64,000 nt of DNA from Microterricola gilva (GCF_004217495.1 NZ_SHLC01000001.1:2108001-2172000), one strand, 5' to 3'. Counted from the stretch's first letter, positions 53,233 to 62,766 are shown. The notes: a model not told the origin generated them from the sequence alone. Translations and numbers: made by a program.

Positions 53233-54171
53233 TCAGCGTTCGGTGTCGGGACCATCCATCTGGGCCTCGACGGAGCCCTGCAGGATCATCACCTCGGCAT
53301 TGGGGTCAACGGCCGGCGCCTTCCTTCCCCGACCGACCTTGCCGCCACCGCTCGCGGTGCGGCGCGAGAGCCAGCGGGCGAACCACGACAGCGAGAGGTT
53401 CATGATCAGGTAGAGCACCAGCGTGACGAAGAAGAGGGAGAACAGGTAGCGATTGCCGACGGCGCTGGCGATGTTGTTCATCGTGACACGGATGAGCTCA
53501 GGGTAGCCGACGATGTAGCCGAGCGAGGTGTCCTTGAGCAGCACCACGAGTTGCGCGACGATGATCGGCAGCATCTGCCGGAACGCCTGCGGGAACTCCA
53601 CCAAGAGGCGCGACTGCAGTGGGCGCATGCCCAGGCTGAGGCCGGCCTCGCGCTGCCCTCGCGGCAGCGCGGTCAGGCCCGCTCGCAGCGCCTCGCCGAT
53701 GAGTGCGCCGTTGTAGAGGATCAACGCGATGACGACGGCCCAGTACGCCCCGGTCGAGCCGGCCAGGAGGATGAACAGCATCATCAGCAGCACCGGCATT
53801 CCGCGCAGGAACTCGAGCACTACTGTCGTTGGAATCCGGATCCACGCGGTCTCCGCGCTGCGGAGCAGCGAGAAGACGATGCCGAGGAGGACGGCACCGA
53901 CGGCGGCGACCGCAGCGGCCTTCAGAGTTCCGACCACACCGACGAAGATGATCCTGTTCCACACGCGCGGGTCGAGGAAGATGTCCCAGCGGCTCGCGTC
54001 GAGCATGCTCGGCAGTTCAACCCCGCTCGTTGCGACGCGGGGTGCGGCCAGCACGGAGTAGACCCAGGCCGCCCCGGCCGCGAGCAGGAGGAGCCCGACT
54101 ATCGAGAGGATCAGGGAAAGACGCCGGCCCTTGGGGCCCTGGGCGTCGAACAGGACACTCGAGCCGCTCAT
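53233..54171 (-). CDS. gluD: Glutamate-type amino acid ABC transporter permease (GluD-like)
   Basis: The 312-residue permease has a leading helix (SLILSIVGLLLLAAGAAWVYS) and the BPD_transp_1 core, with LKAAAVAAVGAVLLGIVFSLL, VLEFLRGMPVLLMMLF, and the EAA loop GEALRAGLTALPRGQREAGLSLG that contacts the ATPase. It carries an unusual hydrophilic C-terminal extension (RRTASGGGKVGRGRKAPAV). It is the last gene of the four-gene cluster ordered as gluABCD of Corynebacterium glutamicum, and its ATG overlaps the preceding permease by 4 bp. The symbol is by synteny. Confidence 0.88.
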   Translation of the reverse strand: MSGSSVLFDAQGPKGRRLSLILSIVGLLLLAAGAAWVYSVLAAPRVATSGVELPSMLDASRWDIFLDPRVWNRIIFVGVVGTLKAAAVAAVGAVLLGIVFSLLRSAETAWIRIPTTVVLEFLRGMPVLLMMLFILLAGSTGAYWAVVIALILYNGALIGEALRAGLTALPRGQREAGLSLGMRPLQSRLLVEFPQAFRQMLPIIVAQLVVLLKDTSLGYIVGYPELIRVTMNNIASAVGNRYLFSLFFVTLVLYLIMNLSLSWFARWLSRRTASGGGKVGRGRKAPAVDPNAEVMILQGSVEAQMDGPDTER

Positions 54172-54815
54172 CGCCGCACCGCCACTCGCTTCTCGATGCG
54201 CCCGGCCAACAGGCCGAGCGGGATGGTGATGATCAGGTAGAAGGTCGCGACGCCCAACAGGATCGCGATGACCGCGTCCCCGTTCGCGTTGGCCAGCTCC
54301 TTGCCGATCGTGAACAGTTCGGCCACGAAGAAGCCGCCGGCGACGGAGGTGTTCTTGGTGAGGGCGATGAGCACGTTGATCAGCGGCGGGATCGTCATCC
54401 GGAATGCCTGAGGCAGGATGACGAGGCTCACGCTCTGACCGAAGCCGAGGCCGAGGCTGCGTGCCGCCTCCGCCTGCCCGATGGGCACGCCATTGATGCC
54501 GGAGCGCAGCGCCTCAGCCACGAACGGGGAGGTGTACACGCTCAGCCCGATCATCGCGAAGACGAGGTAGCTCAGGTCGACGCCGAAGTACGGCAGGATG
54601 AACGCGCAGAAGAACAAGACGAGGGTCAACGGGGTGTTGCGCACCAGCTCGGTGTACACGGTGGCGAAGCCCCGCAGCGACGCGACGGGCGAGATGCGCA
54701 TTGCGGCGATCAGGGTCCCGATGATGAACGCAGCGACGCCGGAGACGACGAGCAACTGGAGCGTCAGCAGGAAGCCGCTGAGATAGCGGGGCAGGTTCTC
54801 GATCACCGCGTCCAT
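54168..54815 (-). CDS. gluC: Glutamate-type amino acid ABC transporter permease (GluC-like)
   Basis: The protein has 215 residues from ATG 54813-54815, chosen because AAAGGA lies 7 nt upstream; the frame extends farther without similarity. The His/Glu/Gln-type permease fold shows FLLTLQLLVVSGVAAFIIGTL, VYTELVRNTPLTLVLFF (family: EVxRGTPLLVQLF), and the EAA loop EALRSGINGVPIGQAEAARS LG. It pairs with the following permease as an inner-membrane heterodimer for a polar amino acid, probably glutamate. Confidence 0.9.
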   Translation of the reverse strand: MDAVIENLPRYLSGFLLTLQLLVVSGVAAFIIGTLIAAMRISPVASLRGFATVYTELVRNTPLTLVLFFCAFILPYFGVDLSYLVFAMIGLSVYTSPFVAEALRSGINGVPIGQAEAARSLGLGFGQSVSLVILPQAFRMTIPPLINVLIALTKNTSVAGGFFVAELFTIGKELANANGDAVIAILLGVATFYLIITIPLGLLAGRIEKRVAVRR

Positions 54816-54908
54816 GCGGGGTCCTTTCGGCAGTGCGGTGACGGTGTGGGCCGGACGGCTGCCCGGCCCACACCGCGTCACGCTAGGAGCGGGCGGCTAC
54901 TGAGCCGA

Positions 54909-55775
54909 TCAGGCGCACGGTTCGACGGCCGGCGGATCGACGTAGGGAAGCACCGTTCCCGCTGTCGAGTTCCAGGCCTCCTCGTAGCTGCCGTCCTCGT
55001 AGGCGGCCTCAAGGGTGTCGTTGATGAACGTGCAGAACGCGGTGTCGTCCTTCTTCAGACCGATTCCGTAAGGCTCCTCGGTGAATGGCTTGCCGACGAT
55101 CTTGAACTCGCCCTCGTTCTGCGCGGCCAGGCCAGCGAGGATGACGTTGTCGGTGCTGACGGCGACGACGTCACCGGAGCGCAGTGGCTCCAGGCAATTC
55201 GTGTAGGTGTCGGTGAGCACGGGCACCGCTCCGATCTCGGCCAGCTTCGCAGCAGGCGTCGACCCGGTGACCGAACAGACGGGCTGCCCGACGAGGTCCT
55301 GTTCGCTCTTGATCGTGTCGTTGTCTGCCAGCACGAGGATCGACTGTCCCGCCAAGTAGTAGGGGCCTGCGAAGGAGATGACTTCCTTGCGCTTGTCGTT
55401 GATCGTGTAGGTGGCGACGACGATGTCGACCTCGCCGTTCTCGATGAACGGTTCGCGGTTGGCCGAGACGGCTTCCTTCCACTCGATGTTCTCCGGGGCG
55501 ATGCCGAGGCCGGCTGCGATGATCTTGGCGATCTCGACGTCGAAGCCTTCCGGCACTCCGTCGAGGTTCACCAGGCCGAACAGCGGCTGGTCGAACTTCG
55601 TGCCGACGGTGATCGTGCCCGCATCCGCCAGGTCGGCCATCGTGGTTCCTGCTTCGAATTCTGGCGCCGGTGCGACGCTCTCGCCGTCGCCCGTGCCGCT
55701 GTCACCGCCGGCACAGGCCGCGAGGGCGAGCACACTGGCCGCCGCCAGCGCGATGATGGAGAGTTTCTTCTTCAT
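54909..55775 (-). CDS. gluB: Glutamate-type ABC transporter substrate-binding lipoprotein (GluB-like)
   Basis: The protein has 288 residues from ATG 55773-55775 (GAGG 7 nt upstream). A lipoprotein signal MKKKLSIIALAAASVLALAAC places the acylated Cys at residue 21. The SBP type 3 fold follows: TITVGTKFDQPLFGL, GFDVEIAKIIAAGLGI, NGEVDIVVATYTINDKRKE (family: GxxDxxxxxxTxTxxR), and a C-terminal TAFCTFINDTLEAAYEDGSY. It captures an acidic or polar amino acid outside the membrane and delivers it to the two permeases. Confidence 0.92.
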   Translation of the reverse strand: MKKKLSIIALAAASVLALAACAGGDSGTGDGESVAPAPEFEAGTTMADLADAGTITVGTKFDQPLFGLVNLDGVPEGFDVEIAKIIAAGLGIAPENIEWKEAVSANREPFIENGEVDIVVATYTINDKRKEVISFAGPYYLAGQSILVLADNDTIKSEQDLVGQPVCSVTGSTPAAKLAEIGAVPVLTDTYTNCLEPLRSGDVVAVSTDNVILAGLAAQNEGEFKIVGKPFTEEPYGIGLKKDDTAFCTFINDTLEAAYEDGSYEEAWNSTAGTVLPYVDPPAVEPCA

Positions 55776-55843
55776 GGTCAACCTCATTCTTGGTGGGCGA
55801 TCGATGGTCCTGAAACGTGGTGCTGTCGCGCAGTGGCGAGACC

Positions 55844-56656
55844 TCAGTGTTCGAGGATCTTGGAGAGGAAGTCCTGGGCGCGGTGCGATTGCGGGTTGGA
55901 GAAGAAGTCCTCCGGCTTGGCCTCCTCGACGATCTCGCCGTCGGCCATGAAGAGCACCCGGTCGGCCGCCTTGCGCGCGAATCCCATCTCGTGGGTGACG
56001 ACGATCATGGTCATTCCGTCTTTGGCCAGACCGATCATCACATCGAGGACCTCGTTGATCATCTCCGGGTCGAGCGCGCTGGTCGGCTCGTCCATCAGGA
56101 TCAACTTCGGACTCATAGCAAGCGATCGCGCGATGGCGACGCGCTGCTGTTGGCCACCAGAGAGCTGGGCAGGCATCTTGTTCGCCTGGTTGGCGACACC
56201 AACGCGCTCCAGAAGCTCCATGGCGGTCTTCACCGCCTGCACCTTGGGGATCTTCTTCACCTTGATCGGCGCCATCGTCACGTTCTCGAGCACCGTCTTG
56301 TGCGAGAACAGATTGAACGACTGGAACACCATGCCGACGTCGGCGCGCAGCCTGGCCAGCTCGGTTCCCTCCTCCGGCAGTTGCTGGCCGTCAATGCTGA
56401 TCGACCCGGAGTCGATCGTCTCGAGCCGGTTGATGGCCCGGCAGAGCGTCGACTTGCCTGATCCGCTCGGACCGATCACCACGACGACCTCGCCGCGCGT
56501 CACGACGGTGTTGATGTTCTTCAGAACATGCAGCTCGCCATAGTGCTTGTTGACGGTGTCGATCACGACGAGCGGCTCACCACGGCGAACGGCGATGTTC
56601 GACGTGGCGGGCTCGAGGCGAGCTTTCTTCGGATTCGAATCCATACCCCCCAACAT
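55844..56656 (-). CDS. gluA: Polar amino acid ABC transporter ATPase (GluA-like)
   Basis: The 270-residue ATPase has Walker A GPSGSGKST, the Q-loop VFQSFNLFSHKTVLENV (HisP/GlnQ type), signature LSGGQQQRVAIARSL, Walker B LILMDEPTSALDPE, and the H-loop VVTHEMGFA. ATG 56656 is preceded by CATAAG at 5-6 nt, so a leaderless mRNA is possible; ATG 56644 is an alternative start preceded too closely by G6. It is the first gene of gluABCD, which lies between pheS and the rRNA methyltransferase, apparently an insertion in the actinobacterial pheS-tsnR gene order. Confidence 0.93.
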   Translation of the reverse strand: MLGGMDSNPKKARLEPATSNIAVRRGEPLVVIDTVNKHYGELHVLKNINTVVTRGEVVVVIGPSGSGKSTLCRAINRLETIDSGSISIDGQQLPEEGTELARLRADVGMVFQSFNLFSHKTVLENVTMAPIKVKKIPKVQAVKTAMELLERVGVANQANKMPAQLSGGQQQRVAIARSLAMSPKLILMDEPTSALDPEMINEVLDVMIGLAKDGMTMIVVTHEMGFARKAADRVLFMADGEIVEEAKPEDFFSNPQSHRAQDFLSKILEH

Positions 56657-56723
56657 AGGGACTTATGGGTCGAATGTGTCCCCCTTGCAGGGGTGGTTAT
56701 ACAACCGTTACTGCACGCTGTCG

Positions 56724-57533
56724 CTAAGCGGTGGCGCTGCGCTGTGCGAAGGCGGATTCGTACAGGCAGACGGATGCCGCCGTCGCCAGATTCATCGACT
56801 CGGCCTGCCCGTACAGCGGCACCATCACGGAACGCTCGGCCAGCGCGAGCTTCTCCTCAGGGAGGCCGCGCGCCTCGTTGCCGAACAGCCAGGCCGTCGG
56901 CTCGGCGAGCATGCCGGAGGAACGCGCCTCGAGCATGTCCTCGCCCTTGACGTCGGCGGCGATCAGCTGCATGCCGGCCTCCCGCACGCGCAGACGCACG
57001 TCTTCGAGTTCGACGTCGATCGCGATGGGCAGGTGGAACAGCGAGCCAGTGGTCGAGCGCACGACCTTGGGGTTGTAGAGATCGACGGAGCGACCGGTCA
57101 GGATCACGGCATCGGCGCCTGCGGCATCCGCGGCCCGGATGATCGTGCCGGCGTTGCCGGGGTCGCGCACCTCTTCGAGAATGGCGATGAGCTTCGGCTC
57201 ACCGGCGAAGATGTCTTTGAGTGCCGTCGGGAAGACGCGGCAGACGGCGATGAACCCCTGCGGGGTCACGGTGTCGGCCATGGCGTTGAGCACCTGCTCG
57301 GTCACGAACTCGAACGGAACGTCCGCGTCCTCTGCCGCCTGGGCGATGTCCGGGTAGCGGTCGAGCGCCGTCGGGGTTCCGAACAGCTCCTGCACCAGTT
57401 CCGGGCGGAAGTTCAGCGCTTCGGCGACGGCCTGCGGGCCTTCGAGCAGGAACATCCCGCTCTCGACGCGGGCCGCCTTCTTGGCCAGTTTGGCGACGGA
57501 GCGAACACGCGGGGAACGGGGGTTTTCAAGCAT
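56724..57533 (-). CDS. SpoU/TrmH-family rRNA or tRNA 2'-O-methyltransferase
   Basis: The 269-residue protein has an N-terminal substrate-binding domain (VRSVAKLAKKAARVESGMFL, LEGPQAVAEAL) and the knotted SPOUT fold: motif 1 EEVRDPGNAGTIIRAADAAGADAVIL, motif 2 AWLFGNEARGLPEE, and motif 3 VPLYGQAESMNLATAASVCLYE. Members next to rplT (tsnR in M. tuberculosis, Rv1644) probably methylate 23S rRNA. It lies downstream of rplT beyond a terminator hairpin. Confidence 0.92.
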   Translation of the reverse strand: MLENPRSPRVRSVAKLAKKAARVESGMFLLEGPQAVAEALNFRPELVQELFGTPTALDRYPDIAQAAEDADVPFEFVTEQVLNAMADTVTPQGFIAVCRVFPTALKDIFAGEPKLIAILEEVRDPGNAGTIIRAADAAGADAVILTGRSVDLYNPKVVRSTTGSLFHLPIAIDVELEDVRLRVREAGMQLIAADVKGEDMLEARSSGMLAEPTAWLFGNEARGLPEEKLALAERSVMVPLYGQAESMNLATAASVCLYESAFAQRSATA

Positions 57534-57590
57534 GTCCCAAGTCTACCGATCGGCGCGGCGTCCACCGGCCGCCGCTCGGGCAGGCATGCG

Positions 57591-57622
57591 AAAGGCCCGA
57601 CACCACGGTGGGTGTCGGGCCT
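57591..57622 (-). terminator. Terminator of the infC-rpmI-rplT operon
   Basis: A perfect 12-bp stem AGGCCCGACACC with a 6-nt loop is followed by TTTCGC on the minus strand, 22 bp after the rplT stop. Confidence 0.85.
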
Positions 57623-57643
57623 GTCGACGAGAAAACTCGATGC

Positions 57644-58036
57644 TTACGCAGCGACCTTCGCCTTGGGGGCGTTGACGTCGGCGGGCAGCGCCTTCTTCGC
57701 GGTCTGCACGAGGGCAGCGAAGGTGGCGGGCTCGTTGACGGCCAGCTCGGCGAGGATGCGGCGGTCAACCTGGACGCCGGCAAGGCCGAGGCCCTGGATG
57801 AGGCGGTTGTAGGTCATGCCGTTCGCACGCGAGGCGGCGTTGATGCGCTGGATCCACAGGCGGCGGAAGTCACCCTTGCGGGCACGACGGTCGCGGAAGC
57901 TGTAGACCAGCGAGTGCGTGACCTGCTCCTTGGCCTTGCGGTAGAGGCGCGAACGCTGGCCGCGGTAGCCCTTGGCGCGCTCGAGGATGACCCGACGCTT
58001 CTTGTGGGCGTTGACGGCCCTCTTTACTCTTGCCAT
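57644..58036 (-). CDS. rplT: 50S ribosomal protein L20
   Basis: This is a 130-residue basic protein with the L20 signatures [42 protein letters not shown], then [19 protein letters not shown] and YNRLIQGL. It binds 23S rRNA early in 50S assembly and in many bacteria represses its own operon. The usual protein is about 118-130 residues. It follows rpmI by 44 bp. Confidence 0.98.
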   Translation of the reverse strand: MARVKRAVNAHKKRRVILERAKGYRGQRSRLYRKAKEQVTHSLVYSFRDRRARKGDFRRLWIQRINAASRANGMTYNRLIQGLGLAGVQVDRRILAELAVNEPATFAALVQTAKKALPADVNAPKAKVAA

Positions 58037-58080
58037 TTTTGTTTCTTCCTAACGGGTGTGACGGCGGTTGATCGCGAAGA

Positions 58081-58275
58081 TCAGCGACCGAGAAGCTTCT
58101 TGATGACCTTGGCGTCGGCCGGAGCCAGCACCTGGTCCTGGTTCAGGCGGGCCTTGCGCTTCGAGGCCTTGACCTCGAGGTTGTGACGCATTCCGGCCTG
58201 CTGCTTCATGATCTTGCCGCTTCCGGTGACCTTAAAGCGCTTCTTGGACCCGGAGTGGGTCTTCTGCTTAGGCAT
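58081..58275 (-). CDS. rpmI: 50S ribosomal protein L35
   Basis: This is a 64-residue protein matching L35 throughout: [40 protein letters not shown], and a terminal KVIKKLLGR. Its ATG overlaps the infC stop by 8 bp, giving translational coupling. Confidence 0.98.
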   Translation of the reverse strand: MPKQKTHSGSKKRFKVTGSGKIMKQQAGMRHNLEVKASKRKARLNQDQVLAPADAKVIKKLLGR

Positions 58276-58864
58276 TGTTTTCCTCCTGCTTCGCCGCTTT
58301 GCTCGCGGCCCGATTAGCGTTGGCCTCGCCCTTGACCTCTGACTTGTTCTTCAGAGGGCCAATGACCATGACCATGTTTCGACCGTCGATGGTCGGAGTC
58401 GATTCCACAGAACCGAATTCCGCCACATCTTCGGCAAATTTCTGGAGCAAGCGCACGCCCTGCTCAGGGCGAGACTGCTCACGACCACGGAACAGGATCA
58501 TGGCCTTCACCTTGTCACCGCCCTGGAGGAAGCCAATTGCGCGCTTCATCTTGGTCTCGTAGTCGTGCTTGTCAATCTTGAGTCGGAAGCGAACCTCTTT
58601 GAGGATCGTGTTCGCCTGGTTGCGTCGGGCTTCCTTCGCCTTCTGCGCAGCCTCGTACTTGAACTTGCCGAAATCCATGATCTTGGCCACGGGAGGCTTG
58701 GAGTTGGGGGCAACCTCAACGAGATCGAGGTCAGCGTCCTGCGCCATACGCAGTGCTACCTCGATTTTGACGACGCCGACCTGCTCGCCACCGGGGCCGA
58801 CGAGGCGAACCTCTGGCACTCGGATGCGGTCGTTTGTACGGGGATCGGTGATGCGAGTCTCCAT
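58268..58864 (-). CDS. infC: Translation initiation factor IF-3
   Basis: The 198-residue factor begins [24 protein letters not shown], the IF-3 N-domain start, and shows [37 protein letters not shown] and the C-domain [31 protein letters not shown]. It prevents premature subunit joining and proofreads start codons. The C-terminus carries an Ala/Lys/Asn-rich tail. It is the first gene of the operon. Confidence 0.98.
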   Translation of the reverse strand: METRITDPRTNDRIRVPEVRLVGPGGEQVGVVKIEVALRMAQDADLDLVEVAPNSKPPVAKIMDFGKFKYEAAQKAKEARRNQANTILKEVRFRLKIDKHDYETKMKRAIGFLQGGDKVKAMILFRGREQSRPEQGVRLLQKFAEDVAEFGSVESTPTIDGRNMVMVIGPLKNKSEVKGEANANRAASKAAKQEENNA

Positions 58865-58884
58865 CTACTCAAAATTCAGCCACT

Positions 58885-58907
58885 GTCACCGGCGTGTGCC
58901 TGGTGAC
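58885..58907 (-). promoter_or_regulatory. Hairpin in the infC leader
   Basis: GTCACC/GGTGAC encloses an inner GGC/GCC stem, about 20 bp before the infC ATG. Ribosomal-protein operons of this type often carry an L20-binding leader. Whether this hairpin is one is not shown by the sequence. Confidence 0.35.
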
Positions 58908-59127
58908 GGACGAGAGTAGAGATCCACGCAGAGATCACCCGCATGCGCGAGTTTTCCTGCTGCACCCTAGCTGCTCCCCCGCGCCCCGGTCGAAACCGTG
59001 ATGCGAAGAAACGGAGTGCCAACAACCCGGTAACCTAGTGAAGCGGTCAAGCGCGGGTGGGAGAATATCCACTTTCGTCAACGGAGCGTGTGCCCCGTAG
59101 CCCGTAAGAGCCTAGCAGAGGAATGCC

Positions 59128-59508
59128 TTGAGCAATAATTTCGATGAAAACCCGGCATTCGACGAGAACGCCGCCAGAGCAGAGGCCGCGGAGGCCACTC
59201 GTGACATTGCCGATGTGCCTGCGGTCGAGGTCATCACGACCACCGCTGTGCACCTGATGAGCGCCGCGGCGGTCAAGTGCGGCCTGGCCGACGATCCCGA
59301 ATCGCAGCAGGACCTCGACGAGGCGCGCAAGCTCATCAACGCCCTCGCCGGCCTGATCACGGCGGCAGCGCCGGAGATCAGCGACATGCACGCGCGCAGC
59401 CTGCGCGACGGCCTGCGTTCGCTGCAGCTGGCCTTCCGTGAGGCATCCGTGATTCCGGATGCCATCGGCCAGGGCCCTGGCGAGAAGTACACCGGCCCCG
59501 TCAACTAA
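59128..59508 (+). CDS. DUF1844-family protein
   Basis: The 126-residue protein starts at TTG 59128, with AGAGGAA 8 nt upstream. The central segment EVITTTAVHLMSAAAVKCGL, then DEARKLINALAGLITAAAPE is the DUF1844 signature found next to infC in many actinobacteria. It is helical and acidic, with no membrane segment. Function is unknown; conserved linkage to infC suggests a translation-related role. Its last 31 bp, including the stop, are duplicated downstream. Confidence 0.88.
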   Translation: MSNNFDENPAFDENAARAEAAEATRDIADVPAVEVITTTAVHLMSAAAVKCGLADDPESQQDLDEARKLINALAGLITAAAPEISDMHARSLRDGLRSLQLAFREASVIPDAIGQGPGEKYTGPVN

Positions 59509-59568
59509 GTACGGGCCCATCGGGCAACGCGAACAGGGGCGAGAAGTACACCGGCCCCGTCAACTAAG
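59479..59568. repeat. Duplicated 3' end of the DUF1844 gene
   Basis: A 31-bp sequence (GGCGAGAAGTACACCGGCCC onward, ending at the TAA stop plus G) occurs identically at 59479-59509 and 59538-59568. The second copy ends 3 bp before the stop of the convergent decarboxylase gene, the same architecture as the triplication at 41581-41671. Confidence 0.9.
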
Positions 59569-59570
59569 GG

Positions 59571-60995
59571 TCAGAGGCCGGGGAGGGCCCGCCGCACGGC
59601 ATCGACCGTGCGCGCGGCCTCCGCGGCATCCGTCGCCCAGTTGCTGACGGAGAAGCGCAGCACGGCCCGATCGTGCCAGCGGGACGGTGAGGCGAGCACC
59701 TCGCCGCTCGACTGCAGACGGCGACCGAGTTCGAGCGTCTGCTCGTCGTCGGCCATGGCCATGGTGACCTGCGTGTACACGACGTCGTTGAGGATCGTGA
59801 CGCCAGGCAATTCCACGAGCCCGGCGGAGATGGCGGTTGCGCTCGCGGCCAGCCCGTCGACGAGGGCCGCGACGCCGTCGCGCCCGAGCCAACGCAGGGT
59901 CGCCCAGAGCGGAACACCGTGCGCGCGGCGCGAGAGCTCGGGAACCTTGTCGTGGGGCTCAGCCTCGTCGGGATTCTGCAGATAGCTGGCACGCATGCCG
60001 AACGCGGCATGCATGGCATCCGGATTCGCGACGATCGCGATGCCGCAGTCGTATGGGACGTTCAGGGTCTTGTGCGCGTCGCTCGCCCAGGAGTCTGCAC
60101 CCTCGAATCCGGCGGTGAGGTGGCTGAGCCGGGGCGAGGCGCCAGCCCAGAGCCCGAATGCGCCGTCGACGTGCACCCAGGCGCCCGCGTCGTGGGCGAT
60201 GTGGACCGCGCGTTCGAAGTCGTCGAAGGCGCCTGAGTGGATGTTGCCAGCCTGCAGGCAGACGATCGTCGGGCCGGTGATCCGCTCGAACGCCTCGGCG
60301 AGTGCCTCGACGATGATCCGACCCTCGCGATCGGAGACAACGGCGGTCGGCTCCCCCAGGCCGAGATAGCGCGCGGCGAGGTCGATCGTGCCGTGCCGCT
60401 CACTGCCGACGAGGACGGTGATCGGAGGGGCACCCGCGAGCCCAGCCCGGTTCACATCCCAGTCGAGCGCGGCCAGCACGTGGTGGCGTGCGGCGGAGAG
60501 CCCGACGAAGTTCGCAGCGGTGGCACCCGTCACGAAGCCGACATCCGCCGTTGCCGGAAGCCCAAGCAGCTCGAGCAGCCAATCGCCGGCGAGCTCCTCT
60601 GCGCCGACGACGCCAGGCGTGGCGTCGCGCATGCCCGCGTTCAGATCCCAGGAGCTCACCAGCCAGTCGGCGGCGAGAGCCACTGGAAAAGTGCCGCCCA
60701 TGACCCAGCCGTAGAAGCGCGACGACTGACTGGCCATCAGGCCGGGCTCGACACCATCGGCCAGCCGCTCGATCACCTCGGCCGGGTCGCTGCCGTGCTC
60801 AGGCAGCGTTCTGCCGAGCGCCGACTTCACCTCGTCGATGCTGCGCCGCGCCGGGATCGGGCGGTCGAACACCGCGCCCAGCCAGGCCCTGGCCCGCGCG
60901 GATGCGGCATCGAGCGTCGGCGCGTACTCGCGGGGGTCGTACTCGTGGGAACTGTCGCGGCCACCAGAGGCTGCGGCCGACTCGTGGAGGTCCAT
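59571..60995 (-). CDS. PLP-dependent decarboxylase/aminotransferase-like protein (group II decarboxylase fold)
   Basis: The protein has 474 residues from ATG 60995. It has the group II decarboxylase pattern: SSRFYGWVMGGTFPVALAAD, GFVTGATAANFVGLSAARHH, GAWVHVDGAFGLWAGASPRL where the Asp contacts the PLP pyridine nitrogen, and SWASDAHKTLNVPYDCGIAI with the Schiff-base Lys. It resembles tyrosine/aspartate/glutamate decarboxylase-like proteins; the substrate is not evident. It is convergent with the DUF1844 gene and apparently single. Confidence 0.88.
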   Translation of the reverse strand: MDLHESAAASGGRDSSHEYDPREYAPTLDAASARARAWLGAVFDRPIPARRSIDEVKSALGRTLPEHGSDPAEVIERLADGVEPGLMASQSSRFYGWVMGGTFPVALAADWLVSSWDLNAGMRDATPGVVGAEELAGDWLLELLGLPATADVGFVTGATAANFVGLSAARHHVLAALDWDVNRAGLAGAPPITVLVGSERHGTIDLAARYLGLGEPTAVVSDREGRIIVEALAEAFERITGPTIVCLQAGNIHSGAFDDFERAVHIAHDAGAWVHVDGAFGLWAGASPRLSHLTAGFEGADSWASDAHKTLNVPYDCGIAIVANPDAMHAAFGMRASYLQNPDEAEPHDKVPELSRRAHGVPLWATLRWLGRDGVAALVDGLAASATAISAGLVELPGVTILNDVVYTQVTMAMADDEQTLELGRRLQSSGEVLASPSRWHDRAVLRFSVSNWATDAAEAARTVDAVRRALPGL

Positions 60996-61096
60996 CAGAA
61001 CACCTGGATTCTGCGCAGGATCATCACCGGCGCACACGCCCCGATTCTCCCCCTGCCGCCACGCGCCGTCAACGCCTTGAGCCGGTGTCGCCCAGC

Positions 61097-61894
61097 TCAG
61101 GCCGAGCGGACGAGTTTCACCGTGAGCGAGTCGACCTGGGTCGCGATGACCTCGCTGGCCGCCCAGCGCTGAGCGAGCCTGGCCAGCGTCGCGTCGAGCA
61201 GTTCACGGGTGAGGCCGTCGATGAGTTCGAGGCGCACGATCAGCTCCGGTCCGGCGAGCCGCGCAGCTGGATCACCGGCGACGAGGGTGACCGAGAGCAC
61301 CGAGAGTTCGGTGCGGACGGAGGCGTCGAAGGCCTCGCGCACGGCGGCGGATTCGAAGCTCGGCTGCCATTCCTGCGCCTGCGCGATCGCCCAGAGCGCC
61401 GGGCGGCGCACGGCGAACTCGGTCTCGGACAGCGGGTCAAGGACGACGAGATCGGTCTCCTCGCTGGCGGCGGCCAGTGCGACGCGCACACCGTCGGCCG
61501 GAACGGGCCGGGCCTGCGGATTCCAAATGGACATCGCGGCGACGGAGCTGAAGACGGGCAGCACGTTGCGGCCATCCGGCCCTGCGACCGTCACGATCGA
61601 GAGCTCCTGGCTCTTGTCGATCGTGTGGCCGTGCTCGTTCTCCCCCGCTTCGCCGAGGTGCGCGACGAGCGGGATGAGCAGCCTGGCCGTGCGCAGGGCG
61701 TCAACGACACCGGCCTGGCCGAGTTCGCCGGCGCGGAAGCGCCCGAGGGCCTCGCTCAGCGCCGGCGGCGCGGAACCGTCGTCGCTCGCGTGAGTGTTCT
61801 CATCGAAGCTGCGGCCCGCCCACGGCTGGCCGGCCGAGTCTGCCAGGTGTGCGGGCAGGCTCGGGGTGTGCTCCGGATCAATTGCGTGCGACAT
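61097..61894 (-). CDS. SseB-family protein
   Basis: The protein has 265 residues from ATG 61892-61894. The N-terminal part has [20 protein letters not shown]-like text and [11 protein letters not shown]; then [20 protein letters not shown], the SseB core (family: VLPVFTSxexL), and [20 protein letters not shown]. SseB-like domains are found in secretion-associated enhancer proteins and many uncharacterised actinobacterial proteins. The start overlaps hisA by 17 bp, a conserved association of unknown meaning. Confidence 0.85.
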   Translation of the reverse strand: MSHAIDPEHTPSLPAHLADSAGQPWAGRSFDENTHASDDGSAPPALSEALGRFRAGELGQAGVVDALRTARLLIPLVAHLGEAGENEHGHTIDKSQELSIVTVAGPDGRNVLPVFSSVAAMSIWNPQARPVPADGVRVALAAASEETDLVVLDPLSETEFAVRRPALWAIAQAQEWQPSFESAAVREAFDASVRTELSVLSVTLVAGDPAARLAGPELIVRLELIDGLTRELLDATLARLAQRWAASEVIATQVDSLTVKLVRSA

Positions 61895-62624
61895 CCAGCG
61901 CCTCGGCCAGTGTGAACGCACCGGCATAGAGAGCCTTGCCGACGATGGCGCCTTCGAGGCCGCCCGGCACGAGCTCACGCAGCGCCGCGATGTCGTCGAG
62001 GTTGGAGATGCCGCCGGATGCGACGACCGGGCGGTGGGTGCGGGCCATGACCTGCTTGAGCAGTTCGATGTTCGGGCCCTGCAGCGTGCCGTCCTTGGTC
62101 ACGTCGGTGACCACGTAGCGGGCGCAGCCGGCGTTCTCGAGACGCTCGAGCACGGCCCAGAGGTCTCCACCGTCCTTGGTCCAGCCACGGGCAGCGAGTG
62201 TCGTTCCGCGCACATCGAGGCCGACGGCGATGGCTTCACCGTACTGAGCGATCACGCTGGCGGCCCACTCGGGGTTCTCCAGCGCTGCTGTGCCGAGGTT
62301 GATGCGCTTGGCTCCCATGTCGAGCGCGGATTCCAGCGACTCGTCGTCGCGGATGCCGCCGGAGAGCTCGATGTTGACGCCCTTGACCTGGCGCAGCACC
62401 TTCTTGATGACGCTGTGGTTGTGCCCACGGCCGAAAGCCGCGTCGAGGTCGACGAGGTGAATCCACTCGGCACCCTGGGCCGCCCAGTCGGCGGCGGCGT
62501 CGACGGGGTCGCCGTAGTTGGTCTCCGTGCCGGCCTCGCCCTGGGTCAGGCGCACGGCCTTGCCGGCGGCGATGTCAACTGCGGGCAGAAGCACAAGACG
62601 CGGGGTCTTGTTGAACTCACTCAT
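61878..62624 (-). CDS. priA: Phosphoribosyl isomerase A (HisA/PriA)
   Basis: The TIM-barrel isomerase has 248 residues from ATG 62624 (GAGGAC 6 nt upstream). Half-barrel phosphate sites and catalytic residues appear in [51 protein letters not shown], and [16 protein letters not shown], with [14 protein letters not shown]. In actinobacteria lacking trpF this enzyme acts in both histidine and tryptophan synthesis. Whether trpF is absent here cannot be judged from the window. Confidence 0.95.
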   Translation of the reverse strand: MSEFNKTPRLVLLPAVDIAAGKAVRLTQGEAGTETNYGDPVDAAADWAAQGAEWIHLVDLDAAFGRGHNHSVIKKVLRQVKGVNIELSGGIRDDESLESALDMGAKRINLGTAALENPEWAASVIAQYGEAIAVGLDVRGTTLAARGWTKDGGDLWAVLERLENAGCARYVVTDVTKDGTLQGPNIELLKQVMARTHRPVVASGGISNLDDIAALRELVPGGLEGAIVGKALYAGAFTLAEALDVARN

Positions 62625-62766
62625 GATTGTCCTCGACTCGTGGTCGCCACCTCTGGGCAACCGACACAAACAGTAGATATTACGCTCTCTGCGCGGTGTC
62701 GGTGCGCCGAGGACGAACACTGGCCGATCTGCCGGCTTGCCGGCGGCGTCGACCGCGCCGATCCTG

